A stretch of 64,000 nt of DNA from Myrica gale (GCA_963930655.1 OZ005610.1:21335001-21399000); one strand, 5' to 3'. Counted from the first letter of the stretch, positions 10,351 through 23,538 are shown. Notes: generated by a model not told the origin, from the sequence alone. Numbers and translations: made by a program.

Positions 10351-13300
10351 ATGACTCTCGGCAGCATTCCGGTAACACCTCCCCCTCTCTCTGTTTCTCT
10401 TTGTGTGCCTCTGTGTACTTTTTTTTTTCTTTTCCTTCTTGTTCTTTGGATTGCTAAAGAAGTGGACGAAATAGAAAGAAAATGACGATGGCGATGGGGT
10501 TTTGGGTTTTATAGATTATGTTGTTCCCGTTTACTTAAAGCCGTAAACGACCGTTGTCAACGGACTCAATTAGCCATGACGGGACAAAGTTGACTGCTGG
10601 CATTTCAATTCTTTGGTTTCAACTGTCAAATGATTGAAGAGCTAACATCATTAGTTGGTTAACTTGAGTTGTTACCTTCAATTTTGTTTCCGGGAAAACT
10701 AACGAAACGATGATCAATATAATGAGCAAATTCTAAGCTTAAAAAAGTATCATTTTGTTTTCATTTCTAGTTGCCTAACTACTAAACTGGTAATTCGAAT
10801 TCTGATATCTCTGTGTGTGTCTGTCCCTAGATTTGAAGCCCACTTCAATACTATAAGTTCGTGAACTTTAACATGTTTTTATTTCATTTTGCTTCCACCC
10901 CTTTATCAATTACCAAACTAGGCCATTTTAGTTCTTCCGCGTGAGGGAAAATTGAAAACTAACTGCTATTATCATTTTATAAATGTTTCTATGTTTTACT
11001 ATTATAACATACTCAGTGTTGGGTGTTCTTGTAGTTGGCTACTATGGATCTCCAAATTGCGCATGGAGCTCGAAGGAACTCCACTCTTATATGTGCACCA
11101 GTAATGGCAGAAACAGTTGATCAGATGCTGATTCAGGCACGAAAGGCTAAGGAACTTGGTGCTGACCTTGTGGAGATTCGATTGGACTTCTTGAAGAACT
11201 TCAGTCCAAGACAGGATCTTGAGATCTTGATTAAACAGTGTCCTTTGCCCACTCTTATCACTTACAGGTAATCAATAGTTCCTATAATGTGCCTATCATT
11301 GAGTAGAATCTTGTTCATGTAAGCTTGTGCTAGCTTGGCTATATCCTGTCAGTATCTGTTACCTTGATATACAGAATCCGTATATTTCCTCTCAGCAAAG
11401 CTCGTTGGGACTACTGGTTAACGAACATGGGTAACCTGTTTGTATTGTAACGTCCACTATCTGGATCTCGGGAACCCCTTTTGGTTGTCGCATTCTGGAT
11501 CCTAGGAATCTCCACTTTTACATGTTATTTCTATTGTACATCTGTTCTTGTTTTTTGGTCCTCATGCTGCGCCTCTGTTAAGATCCTTCAGATTAGGGCC
11601 TTCAGGCGAGGGGAATTTTTTCTTGGATTAGTCTATCTATTTTTTTATCAGCTTGAGCTTTTGGGGTAGTTAATTGACAATTATTCATCCTCACTTACTC
11701 AAAATTTATGATGTTTATGCTCTTACAGGGCAGAGATAGTTTCTACACATAGCTCAATTAACCCAGATAGTTATAGTCAACTTAACGAGGTGCAGACCCT
11801 AAATGATGCAGTTTAAGGTTTTAGACCTTTTTCTTTTCTCACATTACCTCAGCAACTAAAAGGGGATGAACAATTTGGAAGGTACCCAGAGCTGATGGTC
11901 AGGTGCACCTGTATTGTTGTTATTATTGTTTGGCATTTGGGGCCTGGAACAGCATTACATTTCTTGGCCTTATCATTCTTATTGTAAAGGCTTATTTTTT
12001 GATTTCCATCCATTTTCCTCTATCATAATAAATTTTACATATTGTCATGTCGTAGCAATGCATCATTCCAGTTTCTCTATGGGCACTGCAGCATTGCAGT
12101 TGCTCTGTGATTCCCAATATGGGTTCCCTTTTAAGTAGTGAAATATCACCAACAATATTGTTTTCTTGATGTTTTCTTTTGTATTCACCAAGAATATCAG
12201 GCCTGTTTCTAAGAATTATAAAGGATGTAAACTGTTGTTACATTTCTTTTTGTCAAAGCATTTAAAGCCTTCTCATGTTATGTGCTGACTTAGTAAGAAT
12301 TTCTTCCACTCTACATTTCTCGGTCTATTTAACAATTCTCCCCTGAATTGTAATCCTTTAGACCAATATGGGAAGGTGGTCAGTATGAGGGTGATGAAAG
12401 CAAGCGACAAAATGCATTACAAATAGCCATGGAATTGGGAGCTGATTATATCGATGTTGAGCTTCAGGTTGTTATCTCCTCTTTATTCCATAAATTAGTT
12501 CACCTGATTTTGAAGTTGTTTCACTTATTTCTCATTGGACCGATGGAACTACACCTCCATGCGTTGTACAAAAATGTTTAATAGTTTTTGCTTTTGTTCT
12601 CAACTTAGAATTTTCTTGCCATTTCAATGAACAGCTTACTGAGAGTTTTAATTTTGCCACTTTAAGGTGGCTCATGATTTCTACAACGCCATTCAAGGGA
12701 AGAAACCCGAGAAGGTCAAAATCATTGTCTCTTCACACAACTATCAAAATACTCCATCCGTTGAGCAAATTGGCAATCTTGTGGCTAGAATACAGGCTAC
12801 TGGAGCAGACATAGTGAAGGTTGCAACAACTGCTGTAGACATCATAGACTCTGCACGTGTATTCCAAATTCTTGTGCATTCCCAAGTATGTAACTTCGAC
12901 ACTGTATTCATTCTTGGTGACCTTTTGGATTCTTTATTTTTCCCGCCTCTTGATTCCTGAAACATATAAATGTTTCACTTTCCCAATCCTGTCCCATTTC
13001 AGCAAATGAAAAACTGCTATCTAGTACACCATATGAGATGCATGATAAGCACGTGCAAATATCATTCTACACTACCTGCAAATAATAACCTCTCCATTCC
13101 TAGTAATGCCACCCTTTTTCCTTCCTCTTTGAGAGAGCCCTGAAAAAAGTTCTAGGTTTCTTTGTTATTTGCAATATCCATGCATCTTTTGAATTTTTGT
13201 ATTATAGGATAACACTTCAAAATCAAAATTGTAGGTCCCAATGATAGGAATTGTCATGGGTGAGAAGGGTTTGATTTCAAGAATACTAAGTGCAAAATTT

Positions 13301-16300
13301 GGAGGGTTCCTCACTTTTGGTTCGATTGAGGCGGGAATAGTATCAGCTCCTGGACAACCAACTGTGAAAGACTTATTGGATTTATACAATTTCAGACAGC
13401 TAGGGCCTGATACCAAAGTACATGGTGTCATTGGGAACCCTATTGGTCACAGCAAAAGTCCTCATCTTTACAATCCAGCTTTCAAGTCGGTCAACTTTAA
13501 TGGAATTTATTTGCCTCTGCTGGTTGATAATGTCGCAAATTTTCTCAACACCTACTCTTCTCCTGACTTTGTTGGATACAGGTAAAATCTAAATTGAGTA
13601 ACTTCAAAATAGTGTGCAGAATGTACTACAATCAGGTCTACCATCCTCATTATCAAATTATACACATTCCTTGTTTTCACATTCTTGATTTTATTTGTTT
13701 ATTCTTTTATTCATGAGCAGGTTGTAAGCCTTTGACATCATTTTAAACTTCCATGACTTTAGATGTAGACTTACATTGTGACATTTTTAGAAGACAGCGC
13801 AAGTAGTAACAAATATGAAAATACATTGAATTACTACAGATGGTAAACTACAATGAGACTGGATGTAATGGAGGATGCGCATGTAGTGCTTGGTGTAGAC
13901 ACCATAATATACATACAAATTTCTTCATATTTCCCTAAGGGTCCTTCCCTTTGTTGATATAAACAATTGTCGTGTAAAATGCAGTTATACAATTCCGCAC
14001 AAGGAGGCTGGGTTTAATTGCTGTGATGAGATAGATCCAATTGCCAAGGTATCCAGTTATCTCTTAATACGTCGGTTACTTTTTGTCACTGTACTGCTTG
14101 TCCATGCCATCACGAATCAAGATAATTAAGTTTGTCATATGAAAGTCCTTTTTCTCATACTGTCTTTCCAGAGTCAGAAGTGTCTTAGTTGAGTTTCTTT
14201 TTCAACTTTACTACAGGAAATAGGAGCTATTAGTTGCATGATCAGGAGACCTGATGGGAAATTAATGGGTTACAATGTTGACTATCTTGGAGCAATTGCA
14301 GCTATCGAGGAAGGACTTCGAGGTTTAAATCACGTTACAAGCCCCACAAATTATGGTTTCAGTTTTAGTAGTGGCTCAGGTTAACTGATCAACTGTATAT
14401 ATGCAGCAACCAATGGCGCAAGTAATGGATCAGGTTCTCCCTTGGCGGGTAAACTGTTTGTTGTTATGGGAGCTGGTGGTGCTGGAAAAGCACTTGCTTT
14501 CGGTGGAAAAGAAAAGGGAGCAAGAGTCGTAGTGGCCAATCGCACATATGGTGAGAATCTTCAATCATGCTCTACATTTGTGGTTTTTCTGGGGAGTGAT
14601 AATTACCTCATGGATTTCCAAAAGCATAAATGTCATGTACGTTATCTGAGTTGGAAGTTTTAAGATACAAGATGACAAGCTTTCTTGGTTCCATTGTAAG
14701 TCCATAAATGCTAGCTAATATTTCTGCAAAACAGATGTTATCTCCTTCATCAATGTCCTATGTTTTCATAGTGAAAAATACCAGCATATAAAATTTTCAA
14801 GAAATCGAAAATATAAATGTTTGAAAGTAAGCTCAGGTAGTATCTCCTTCATCAATGTCCTATGTTTTTTGTGATATTTTTTTCTGTCTTCTATCGATAA
14901 CTTAGAAAAGTAAAATAAATGAATTGTTATTGTTACTAGAGTCATTTGTGATTATTTTGACACTGCAGGGTACTTTTTTTCTTTTAACTTTTCTCGTAAT
15001 AAAATGATGGTAGCCTTATGAGATAAACATCAATGTCTTCTACATGATACGTTGGAGAATAACTCTGGTTTTCTTCTGACTGTTAGACAAAGCCAAACAA
15101 CTTGCCAGTAAAGTCGGAGGAGAAGCTATTACTCTTGCTGAATTAGAAAATTTTCATCCAGAAGAAGGGATGATTCTTGCAAATACTACATCTGTTGGAA
15201 TGAAACCAAAAATTGAAAACACACCTCTTTCCAAGGTTTGCCTCTCGGTCATTTTCATGCTTTATATTTTGTTGTTGATTGAATCCAGGAGGACATTTCT
15301 TGGAAAATCCAGCGATGTCTTGTGGAAACTAATTGCTTCATATTCTTTTATGCATAATTTCTCTTGAAATCCATCACTTGGAATGTAGAATTAGTGCAAT
15401 CAGTACTCATCCTAAAAGAAATTAGTGCAATCAGTGACCATTTTTGTGATAGGTTCTGTGCAAATGAAATGGTTTCAGTTTTGGTGGATTCCCACCTTTG
15501 GATAATGCTATGTCAAAGACAAGAAACCTTTCATTCTACTATCTCATTCTTCTTCAACTGGGGTACCAAAAGATTAGTAAGAGTGCGATTGCTTACTATC
15601 TGATAATCTATTCATAACTAGAAAATATGAATCCATTGATTAGAAAACAAAAATGGATCCACTATTCACCCTAGATTACATCAATCAGTTCATTATATAT
15701 TTTAAATGAATACAGATATCCATATGGTAACAAGCATTTTGGAGATACTTTCATTGTAACCTTTGATCAAGCTGCATAAAATCTTAGCACTCAACTACTT
15801 CGGTACTCGTAATGTTTACCTTCGCTTCTTGCTATTGCGTAGATTTATTGGTACATAATCGAGTTTACTGTTTAGTTATATGAAATTGATCAGTGAGAAT
15901 AATTCTCACTCACAAATGCCAACAAATTATACTCGCAATCTACAGCATTTACATACAAGCTCTTGTTTTGTACAAATGTTTGCTTCTAGAAAAAAATATA
16001 TACTAATATGGTGGAACTGTCTTGCATGACTCATATAGGCCCGGACATTAATTTTTCGTGGTGCAGATTAACATTATGAACTCAACACAATGAGTTAACA
16101 CCCCTTTCTTTCTTTATCGTGGCAGAAAGCTCTGAAACACTATTGTTTGGTTTTTGATGCCATCTACACACCTAAATTAACAAGACTCCTAACAGAAGCA
16201 CAGGAGTCTGGAGCCGCCGTGGTTTATGGGACAGAAATGTTCATTAACCAAGCATTTGTACAATTCGAAAAGTTCACTGGTTTGCCAGGTGAGATGAAAA

Positions 16301-16428
16301 ACCCAGGATTTTTCTGGATCAAATTTAAAGTTTCCATATATCTTCAAGTTATGTTCTAACAACTTTGACTCGATTTCCTTGCAGCACCAAAGCAATTGAT
16401 TAGGGACACTTTAGCAAGAAATACTTAA
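10351..16428 (+). CDS. Bifunctional DHQ dehydratase/shikimate dehydrogenase, copy 2 (diverged active site)
   Basis: Tandem paralogue of the preceding gene. Eleven exons join in frame to 531 residues: 10351-10371, 11035-11267, 12362-12467, 12667-12885, 13235-13581, 13985-14048, 14217-14322, 14407-14550, 15087-15235, 16126-16288, 16385-16428. Exons 3-11 are the same length as in copy 1; introns are longer. The dehydratase half keeps K171 (DIVKVATTA) and H144. The dehydrogenase half keeps SKSP (266-269), TIPHK (311-315), D352 and GAGGAGK. However, the conserved pocket asparagine (N86 of E. coli AroE) is S336 (GAISC), and the threonine of NTD (AroE T101) is V351. Near the C-terminus NQAFVQ replaces RQ..EQ. 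Dehydratase activity is expected; shikimate reduction may be weakened or shifted to another substrate. The Ser-to-Gly change known from Populus quinate dehydrogenases is absent. No transit peptide is visible. Confidence 0.94.
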
Positions 16429-19100
16429 GAAGCAATATGTTTTCTCCATTCAGCTCTCTCATTTCTATCTCTCAATGTGCCATCAGCTGTTGCCTTATTC
16501 TGTAGTACCAATAAGATTTTCATCTTAATCTGTGTACTGAGTCCAATCATTAATTCCAAAAGTTATTGATCTTACCCTAGGCTGTGTAGAGGCGGCCACA
16601 GATAGGGCCATCTCACAAGAAAGGACTCGGGTAGCCAGTTCTGAATTGCTGGGACATCTCTTTTGAATCAAGTTTAAGTAGCATAGGGTGTGTTATTTGT
16701 CTCTTTTGTTCCTACTGATCGTCCAACATGGTCTGAATTCCCGCTTTAGCTTCACCAGCTAGTCCTGAAGATGAATGAAACCAATTCGTTCCTCAAAATG
16801 AACAAAGGGAAGATTTTCCCAGAAAAGCTTGTCAGTGTTTCCAGCTTGGCAGACTTTCTTCCTGAAGTTTAGTTTCTATAAAACAAAAGGTTTCTTCTCG
16901 AGATTAGGAAATTTAGTTCTAAACTTCCCTAATCACAAGAAATGTTTCAACCCACTAAAATCATATAAATTGGGTTTCCAATAATCATAAAAAATTTAAC
17001 GTCTATTATACGCCAAATAAAAGCAATCTCAAGACTCAGCATATCATATAATTTTGGATGCAAATCATCTAAAAGGTTAATAAAAAATGTAAGGATATCA
17101 TAGATTGTTCATAATCAATGATGAGATTGAGCATCATCTCGTCTCATAAGATCACAATACATTATCTGCGATGGTTTGTTTTGATCATAGGAATGAATAC
17201 TCCTGAATGAAGTGATTGTTTTGACGCATTGAATAAGATCACACGAGATAGTTATTCCACAAAATATTATCGAAAGGAATAAATGAGTCTTAGCATATTT
17301 TGAAGTCAAAATTGAACGAAATATGTTAAAGGACACCAAAATTGGGTCTATAACACATCTTAAAATGGATTGTCGAAACAAAATGGGACCAAAAAAATGC
17401 ATCATTCCGTTGTCCAGTGCCTCTACTTTCGAGTCCCGATTCCACTTATTCCGCTATTTACGAAAGCGACACTGGAATTGATTTTGGAGTTCCGCATCTG
17501 TATCTTTACTCACCCTTAAATACAGAGCCATTTTATTTTACAAGAGGATCAAAGGCTAAGAATAAGAATATATAACTGTTTGGAGTGCAACCATATCTAT
17601 TTAGTGAAATTGGACATTATTCAATAATAATAATAATAATAAAGTTATGAGATGACGGTTTTTTTTTTACCATTTAGACTTTTAAAGATTAATTGTTCAC
17701 GAATTCTAAAACGGAGCCCACTATTTTATCCCTAGAAACTCTTATATAAAAGCGTGACTCCCTCAAACGTTTGATCATCTGATCATCTAGAAAGAGGGTG
17801 TCTTTTAATAAGTGCGTTGGATTAAAAATAGTACTTTTATTTATATATAAATTTTTATTTTGTAATATTTTTACTAATTCTGTATTTGAGAGATATTTAG
17901 GTCATTTGATATATGATTTAACTGTCAAACCCAACAAACTGCGAACATTGATTATTTTTTAAATAGAAGCAGAATAAAATATTTCAAAACTTTAGAGGGG
18001 CTTATTAATTTTTGTAACTTGAGGAGATACTTATTGATTTTTATCTATAAATATGTGACGAATTGCCAAATACTTGAAAATAAATTACAAATTTTATTCT
18101 ACAAGCATCCTACCCTAATTCTAAATTTTTTTAAAGGGAGATCGTGAAGAAGAATTTTTGGTTGTAATAGTAGAAATTTTCAGGTATATAAATTTATGAT
18201 ATATTTTATTTTGGGTAACTAGAAAAATTTAGACACTCGTTCACGTACAAGTTCGGACAGACTTAGTTCACTATTCGCACAAGTTAGATTCAATGTAATG
18301 ACAAACTCCGGGTCATGTGCTCTCAAGTCACACATGTTAGGTAAGTTTAATTTTATTATGATAGTGACCCAAATAAATTATTTACACCTAAAATATTTGA
18401 ACATTAGACCTTAAGAAAACACCCTTAGGCACCATATATTTACCATCTAAACCAACTCTTCGAGATTACTTAGGATATTTTTCAATAAGTGGTTTTTGTG
18501 AAAATCCGTGTGATTTGATGGTCTCGAGCCTGGAGGCATGAGGCAAAAGAAATGGGGGGAGACAAGCATATGCTTCGAGAATGTGGACGGCGCGACAACC
18601 TTAGAACAAACAGAAAACATGGCAATAGAAGAAGATTTGGAAACCTTCTCTTCTTCCATTTCCATGAGACTGGGAAATCATCCAGTTTTGGTCAGCATCA
18701 CTATGATGAGCTCTGTTTGTTTTAGGAAATCATCCACTTTTCATCATTGAATTCCCTGCATACTTTTGTTGGAAATCTCAGGTGCAGTGATGTCTGTCCA
18801 AATAGGGAACTAAATAAATTCAAATTACACCTGTATCAGTGACGTACCTAATAGATCTGATCCATCCGTAACGGTGGACCCCATCGAGGACCCGTTTGGA
18901 TGGCAAGAACTGCAAGTTCCCAGGAAAAGGACAGAGACAGCCACAGCAAATTGCAAAAAATAAAACCCCTTCTTGGCAAGAAGAAAGGAAATGAAGAAGC
19001 TCAAAAGCAAATTTTCACACAAACCAAGGGCTACCTCAGTCCCTCTCCGCCTTTTCATCGAAAAACAAATTAGTTTTCGCCGTTTCTCTTCCCGCTACTC
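16429..19100. other. Intergenic, no gene recognised
   Basis: AT-rich sequence with no tRNA or conserved reading frame that I can recognise. Frames around 18447-18750 exist on both strands but overlap each other and show no domain. A short (taa)n run lies near 17624-17640. Confidence 0.5.
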
Positions 19101-19200
19101 TTTCCCTCCTCCCTTTCTATAACCCCTCGAAACCATTACCACGATGTAAATCCCTCTCTCTCTCTCTCTCTGTGGAAGCCTTTTCTTCCCTGCAAGGCAG

Positions 19201-20145
19201 GTAAGCAGTACTAAGCACGTCTTCTATATCGGTGTCATTCGCTTCGCAATCATTTACCTGCATGCCTTGCGTTTCCTTTTCTTTGTTAATTTTTCGCTTG
19301 CTTTTTAGTCTCTGTCTAGGGTTCATGTTCCTCATGAGCTTTTCGATCTTTAGGTCTTACTGGTCCTTTTTGCACTTGTTTTAAGTTTTTGTTCATGAAT
19401 GCGTTCCGTTCCTCACTATTTTGTTATTTATGGACTTGTTTGTTAATTTATATTTGGAAGAAGGAAATGGATTTTCTCTTTCTCGATAGCTTTGTGAGTC
19501 TCGGTCCTGTGGTATTTTGTTCCTGTTGTTTCCTAGGCAATGGAGAACTTGTTCCGAATGAGAACTTTGATTATCTGGTTTGTCTTCCTAAATTTCAGAG
19601 AGTTTTTGCTTGCATTTGAAAGCTGTTTGATGTTCTGAAAGTGGGTATGCCTTTTTGTTCTCAGAAGTTTATTGGAATGTTTGTCTGGTCTTTAGATTGG
19701 AAGTTTTGCGTATGGTCACCTGATACTGTATGTTGGATTCCCCTTGAATATACAATACTTTTCTCCGTTGCAGTTGTCAAGCATATTGTCATTCTTTTGT
19801 ATTTTGGTTGTCATTAGGTGACACTGATTAATTACGTTTCAATCTTAGTTTCACATTTGAAACACAGGGTCGTAAGGCTTCTTGGATTTAGGATACCGTG
19901 TGCACCTGTGGTGTTGCTCGGAACCTTTTGGTTCTAGGTACTTTGTCTTTAATCAATTTCGTGGGTGGCTCTGCTTCATATTGTTGGTACTGGATGGTGA
20001 GTTGCTATATCTGTTTTTGTAGTTCTAAGTTCAAGCACAACCACTCACAAGAATGGGCACTTGCATATCTAAATGCACTTTTAGTCATTAAATATAAAAG
20101 TTTTGGTAGACTTTGACAGAGATCGGTGGATTTCTATTCTTATAG
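19201..20145 (+). other. Probable intron in the 5' leader of the DnaJ-DUF3444 gene
   Basis: A CT-rich leader (about 19100-19200, with a (ct)n run near 19150) ends in ggcag|gtaagc, a strong donor. A matching acceptor, ttcttatag|gatc, lies at 20145. Splicing would leave about 115 nt of leader before the ATG at 20260. The short frames inside this stretch are not conserved. Transcript evidence would settle the exact acceptor. Confidence 0.45.
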
Positions 20146-20259
20146 GATCAATTGACGGTGGATTGTGGAGAGAGGGGGGAGAGAATTTGATTCTTACCTT
20201 ATGCATATAGTTTATGCTAGATGCTCTAAGTGGTAATCTAGGGAAATTTTAAACCAACC

Positions 20260-23200
20260 ATGGAGTGCAACAAAGATGAGGCCATCAGGGCTAAGGGGAT
20301 TGCAGATATGAAGATGCAGAGTAGCGATTTTGAAGGAGCAAGGAAGATGGCAAAGAAAGCTCAAGAGTTATTTCCCGAGCTTGAGAACCTGTCTCAATTG
20401 CTTGCAGTCTGTGAGGTTCACTGCTCTGCACTAAAAAAACTGTATGGGTCAGCAATGGACTGGTATGGGATACTTCAAACTGAACAATCGGCTGATGAGG
20501 CAACAATAAAGAAGCAGTACAGAAAGCTAGCACTTTTACTTCATCCAGATAAGAATAAGTTTACTGGTGCGGAAGCTGCTTTCAAGTTAGTTGGGGAAGC
20601 ACATAGGGTGCTCTCAGACCAGGCAAAACGCTCTCTGTATGACATAAAGTACACCTGCTCATTGAGAACTGCTGTTCCAATGCCACCTCCCCATGTGAAG
20701 AAACAGTCCGCGGCTGAGAATAATCTTCAAAGTTTTCCTCATCCATACACTAATTTGTATCCTTACCAGCAGGCAACGGTGCAGCAGACATTTTGGACAT
20801 GGTGCCCCAATTGCAGTATGCGATTTCAATATTACAGAGATCTTGTGAATAAATTGGTGTGCTGTCAAAGTTGCTCCAAAGGTTTCATTGCCCATGACAC
20901 AGGTACTCATGTACCTGTAAAAAAAACTCGGTGTCGATTTCCCAATCAGAAATTTGGTTCAAATCAGGGGCCCAGAAAAGTAACCTTGCATGTTGATGGT
21001 GGAAAGCCTTCCAGTATGAGATTTCCAGATCGATCTGTCGGTTTAGATCCATCGTCAATGGCAGGAAACTCTGCTGGACAGTGGAAAGAAGGTATCAAAG
21101 TGCCTAAGTCTGATGGCCAGAAGCCCAGGAACTTGGAATCATCAAAAAAGGTGAGCAGGAAGAGGACAGAGTCAGCTGTGGAGTCCGGTGTAAGTTATGA
21201 GACTGGAAGTGGTGACGGCCATAATGAAAATCCATGTGTTCAGAAAAACAGCATTAGTACTTCTGGACATAATTCTGGAAATCGTAGATCTTCAAGGCTA
21301 AAACAACATGCTTCATTCAAGGAAAATCTTAGTGACGATGATGATTTTGTGGTTCCTCCAAAACGTAAATGCAGATCATTCAGTGGCAGTGATGTGAAGA
21401 TGAATATATCAGCTGTGGGTAGTGGTGTATATTGCGATGATAAATCAGCTGGTTATGCTGCTGACAGTGGACTTTGGAAAGAGATCAAGCAAGATGCCAG
21501 TGCCCCTGAAGAAAGTTTCCCAAAGGAAAACAGCAAAACTGGTCAATATGACATAAAGAGAGAGGAAGTACCTATGTCAGATCATGATGATAGAGAGGCC
21601 AAAACTGGCGAAGGGTCTGAACTGAACCCTAATGTCATTCCCATTGATGTCCTTGACCCAGAGTTCAGTGATTTTGATAAGGAAAAGGAAGAAAATTGCT
21701 TTGCTGCTAATCAGACATGGGCACTTTATGATCCGGTGGATTGCATGCCAAGATTTTATGCTCGTATCAAGAAAGTGTTCTCCCCTAGTTTCAAGCTGCT
21801 GATCACTTGGTTGGAGGCTGATCCAGATGATCAAGGTGAGATTGATTGGTGCAATGAGGATTTGCCAGTTGGTTGTGGTAAGTACAGACTTGGTGCCACT
21901 GAAGAAACTGCTGATCGCCTAATGTTCTCTCATCTGATGCTGGGTACAAAAAGAAGTGGTAGAGGTTCTTACTTGGTCTATCCTAAAAAGGGAGAAATCT
22001 GGGCTGTCTTTAAAAATTGGGACATGGGATGGAGCTTGGAGCCAGAGAAGCACAACTCATTCAAATATGAATTTGTGGAAGTCCTATCAGATTTTGTTCA
22101 GGATGTTGGCATTAGCGTTGCATATCTGAAAAAAGTGAAAGGCTTTTTGAGCCTGTTTAGGCAAACTGAGAAGTATGGAACTGTGTCATTTCAAATACAA
22201 ACTAATGAGCTCTACAGATTTTCTCATCGAATTCCATGCTTCAGAATGACTGGAGAGGAAAAGGAAGGTGTTCCTAAAGGATCTTTTGAACTTGATCCAG
22301 CTGCTCTGCCTGCTGACCTCAACGAGTATGATGATCCCAGTGTTATGATGGAGAATGGATTCATGGCTGCGGATGTCAGTGGTTTGTATCATAAATCAGA
22401 GGAAAATAAAGTCGAACAGGTTATCTATTCTTCTGACAGAGTTGACAAAGAAAATCAGCATGAAGGAAATGACCCCTCAAGAGAGACCTCAATGCAATCA
22501 AATGGCATGCAAATAAGTCATGGTCAATTTGATGCAAGTGAATGTGTGGCTAAAGAGGGCGCTAGTAAAGAAAATAGTCATTGTGACCTCACTCAGCCCA
22601 ATGAAACTGTTACTTCACATCCTGCTGATGAGGAGGTCAACAAACAGAAAGCATTCAACACACCAAAGAAGCATGAGGAGAGAGTTATTGAAAAAGAGTC
22701 TTTAAATCTTAGAAGATCACCAAGGGATTTAAGCAAGAAAAATGGTCAAGTAAATGAACCTCAGTCCACGTGTAGGGATGGAAGTGCTAAGCATTCAAAT
22801 GCTGACAAAGTTGAGAACCATGGCTGCTTCACTTATTCTAAAGGCAGTGTTTCTTCTTGTCAGTCGGGTTGCAGAATTTCAGAAGCCAAATGCTATGACT
22901 TTAATGGTGAAAAATCAGAAGAGAAGTTTCAGGTTAATCAGATATGGGCGATATACAGTGAAGAGGATGGTATGCCTAGGAACTATGCTCAAGTTAAGAA
23001 GATTGATTTTACCCCTGATTTTAGGTTGCATGTGGCGTTGCTTAAACCCTGCATACAGCCAAAAGAAGTTAGTCAGTCGGTTTGTTGTGGGATGTTCGAG
23101 TTACAAAATGGTGGGAGTAAGGTCCTTTCCCGGTTTGCGTTTTCTCACCGGTTAAGAGCTGAAGCTGTCGATAAGAATAGATATGAAATTTACCCTAGAA

Positions 23201-23538
23201 AAGGTGAGGTTTGGGCGGTATACAGGAACCTGAACTATAAAGCTACTGATTCTGACATGGGGGAACGACAATTTGACATAGTGGAAGTGTTAGAAGATAC
23301 TGATCAGTGCACAGAAGTTGTAGTTTTGTTACCTCTTAGTGGCTTTAAAACAGTTTTCAGGTCCCCAAGAATCCAGAGATCAAAATCTGGTGTCATGGGT
23401 ATACCACGGGCTGAGATTTGCAGATTCTCACATCAGATTCCTGCTTTCCGCCACTCAGGGGAGAAAGATATTCGCCTGAGAGGCTTTTGGGAACTCGATC
23501 CTGTAGCGGCTCCTTCTATTGTAATTCATTTAGAGTGA
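20260..23538 (+). CDS. J-domain protein with two DUF3444 domains
   Basis: A single uninterrupted coding exon of 1092 residues. An N-terminal helical region precedes a J domain (about 66-131) with an intact HPD triad at 95-97, so it should stimulate an Hsp70 ATPase. A zinc-ribbon-like segment follows (about 178-210) with CPNC and CCQSC pairs. The middle is low-complexity and charged, with basic stretches such as PPKRKCR that could act as nuclear signals. Two DUF3444 domains follow, about 478-680 and 887-1085; each begins with a W-A-xY motif (NQTWALYD, NQIWAIYS) and ends with an FSHRIPCFR or FSHQIPAFR motif. This architecture is known only from plants, where such proteins are largely uncharacterised. 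Start choice: the first ATG, leading straight into the conserved N-terminus. Confidence 0.93.
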   Translation: MECNKDEAIRAKGIADMKMQSSDFEGARKMAKKAQELFPELENLSQLLAVCEVHCSALKKLYGSAMDWYGILQTEQSADEATIKKQYRKLALLLHPDKNKFTGAEAAFKLVGEAHRVLSDQAKRSLYDIKYTCSLRTAVPMPPPHVKKQSAAENNLQSFPHPYTNLYPYQQATVQQTFWTWCPNCSMRFQYYRDLVNKLVCCQSCSKGFIAHDTGTHVPVKKTRCRFPNQKFGSNQGPRKVTLHVDGGKPSSMRFPDRSVGLDPSSMAGNSAGQWKEGIKVPKSDGQKPRNLESSKKVSRKRTESAVESGVSYETGSGDGHNENPCVQKNSISTSGHNSGNRRSSRLKQHASFKENLSDDDDFVVPPKRKCRSFSGSDVKMNISAVGSGVYCDDKSAGYAADSGLWKEIKQDASAPEESFPKENSKTGQYDIKREEVPMSDHDDREAKTGEGSELNPNVIPIDVLDPEFSDFDKEKEENCFAANQTWALYDPVDCMPRFYARIKKVFSPSFKLLITWLEADPDDQGEIDWCNEDLPVGCGKYRLGATEETADRLMFSHLMLGTKRSGRGSYLVYPKKGEIWAVFKNWDMGWSLEPEKHNSFKYEFVEVLSDFVQDVGISVAYLKKVKGFLSLFRQTEKYGTVSFQIQTNELYRFSHRIPCFRMTGEEKEGVPKGSFELDPAALPADLNEYDDPSVMMENGFMAADVSGLYHKSEENKVEQVIYSSDRVDKENQHEGNDPSRETSMQSNGMQISHGQFDASECVAKEGASKENSHCDLTQPNETVTSHPADEEVNKQKAFNTPKKHEERVIEKESLNLRRSPRDLSKKNGQVNEPQSTCRDGSAKHSNADKVENHGCFTYSKGSVSSCQSGCRISEAKCYDFNGEKSEEKFQVNQIWAIYSEEDGMPRNYAQVKKIDFTPDFRLHVALLKPCIQPKEVSQSVCCGMFELQNGGSKVLSRFAFSHRLRAEAVDKNRYEIYPRKGEVWAVYRNLNYKATDSDMGERQFDIVEVLEDTDQCTEVVVLLPLSGFKTVFRSPRIQRSKSGVMGIPRAEICRFSHQIPAFRHSGEKDIRLRGFWELDPVAAPSIVIHLE

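Noticed and set aside
13165-13431. Minus-strand frame opposite exon 5 of the second DHQ-SDH gene
   Set aside because: Antisense shadow of a real exon.
18447-18750. Overlapping frames on both strands
   Set aside because: They overlap in opposite directions, show no domain and are probably chance.
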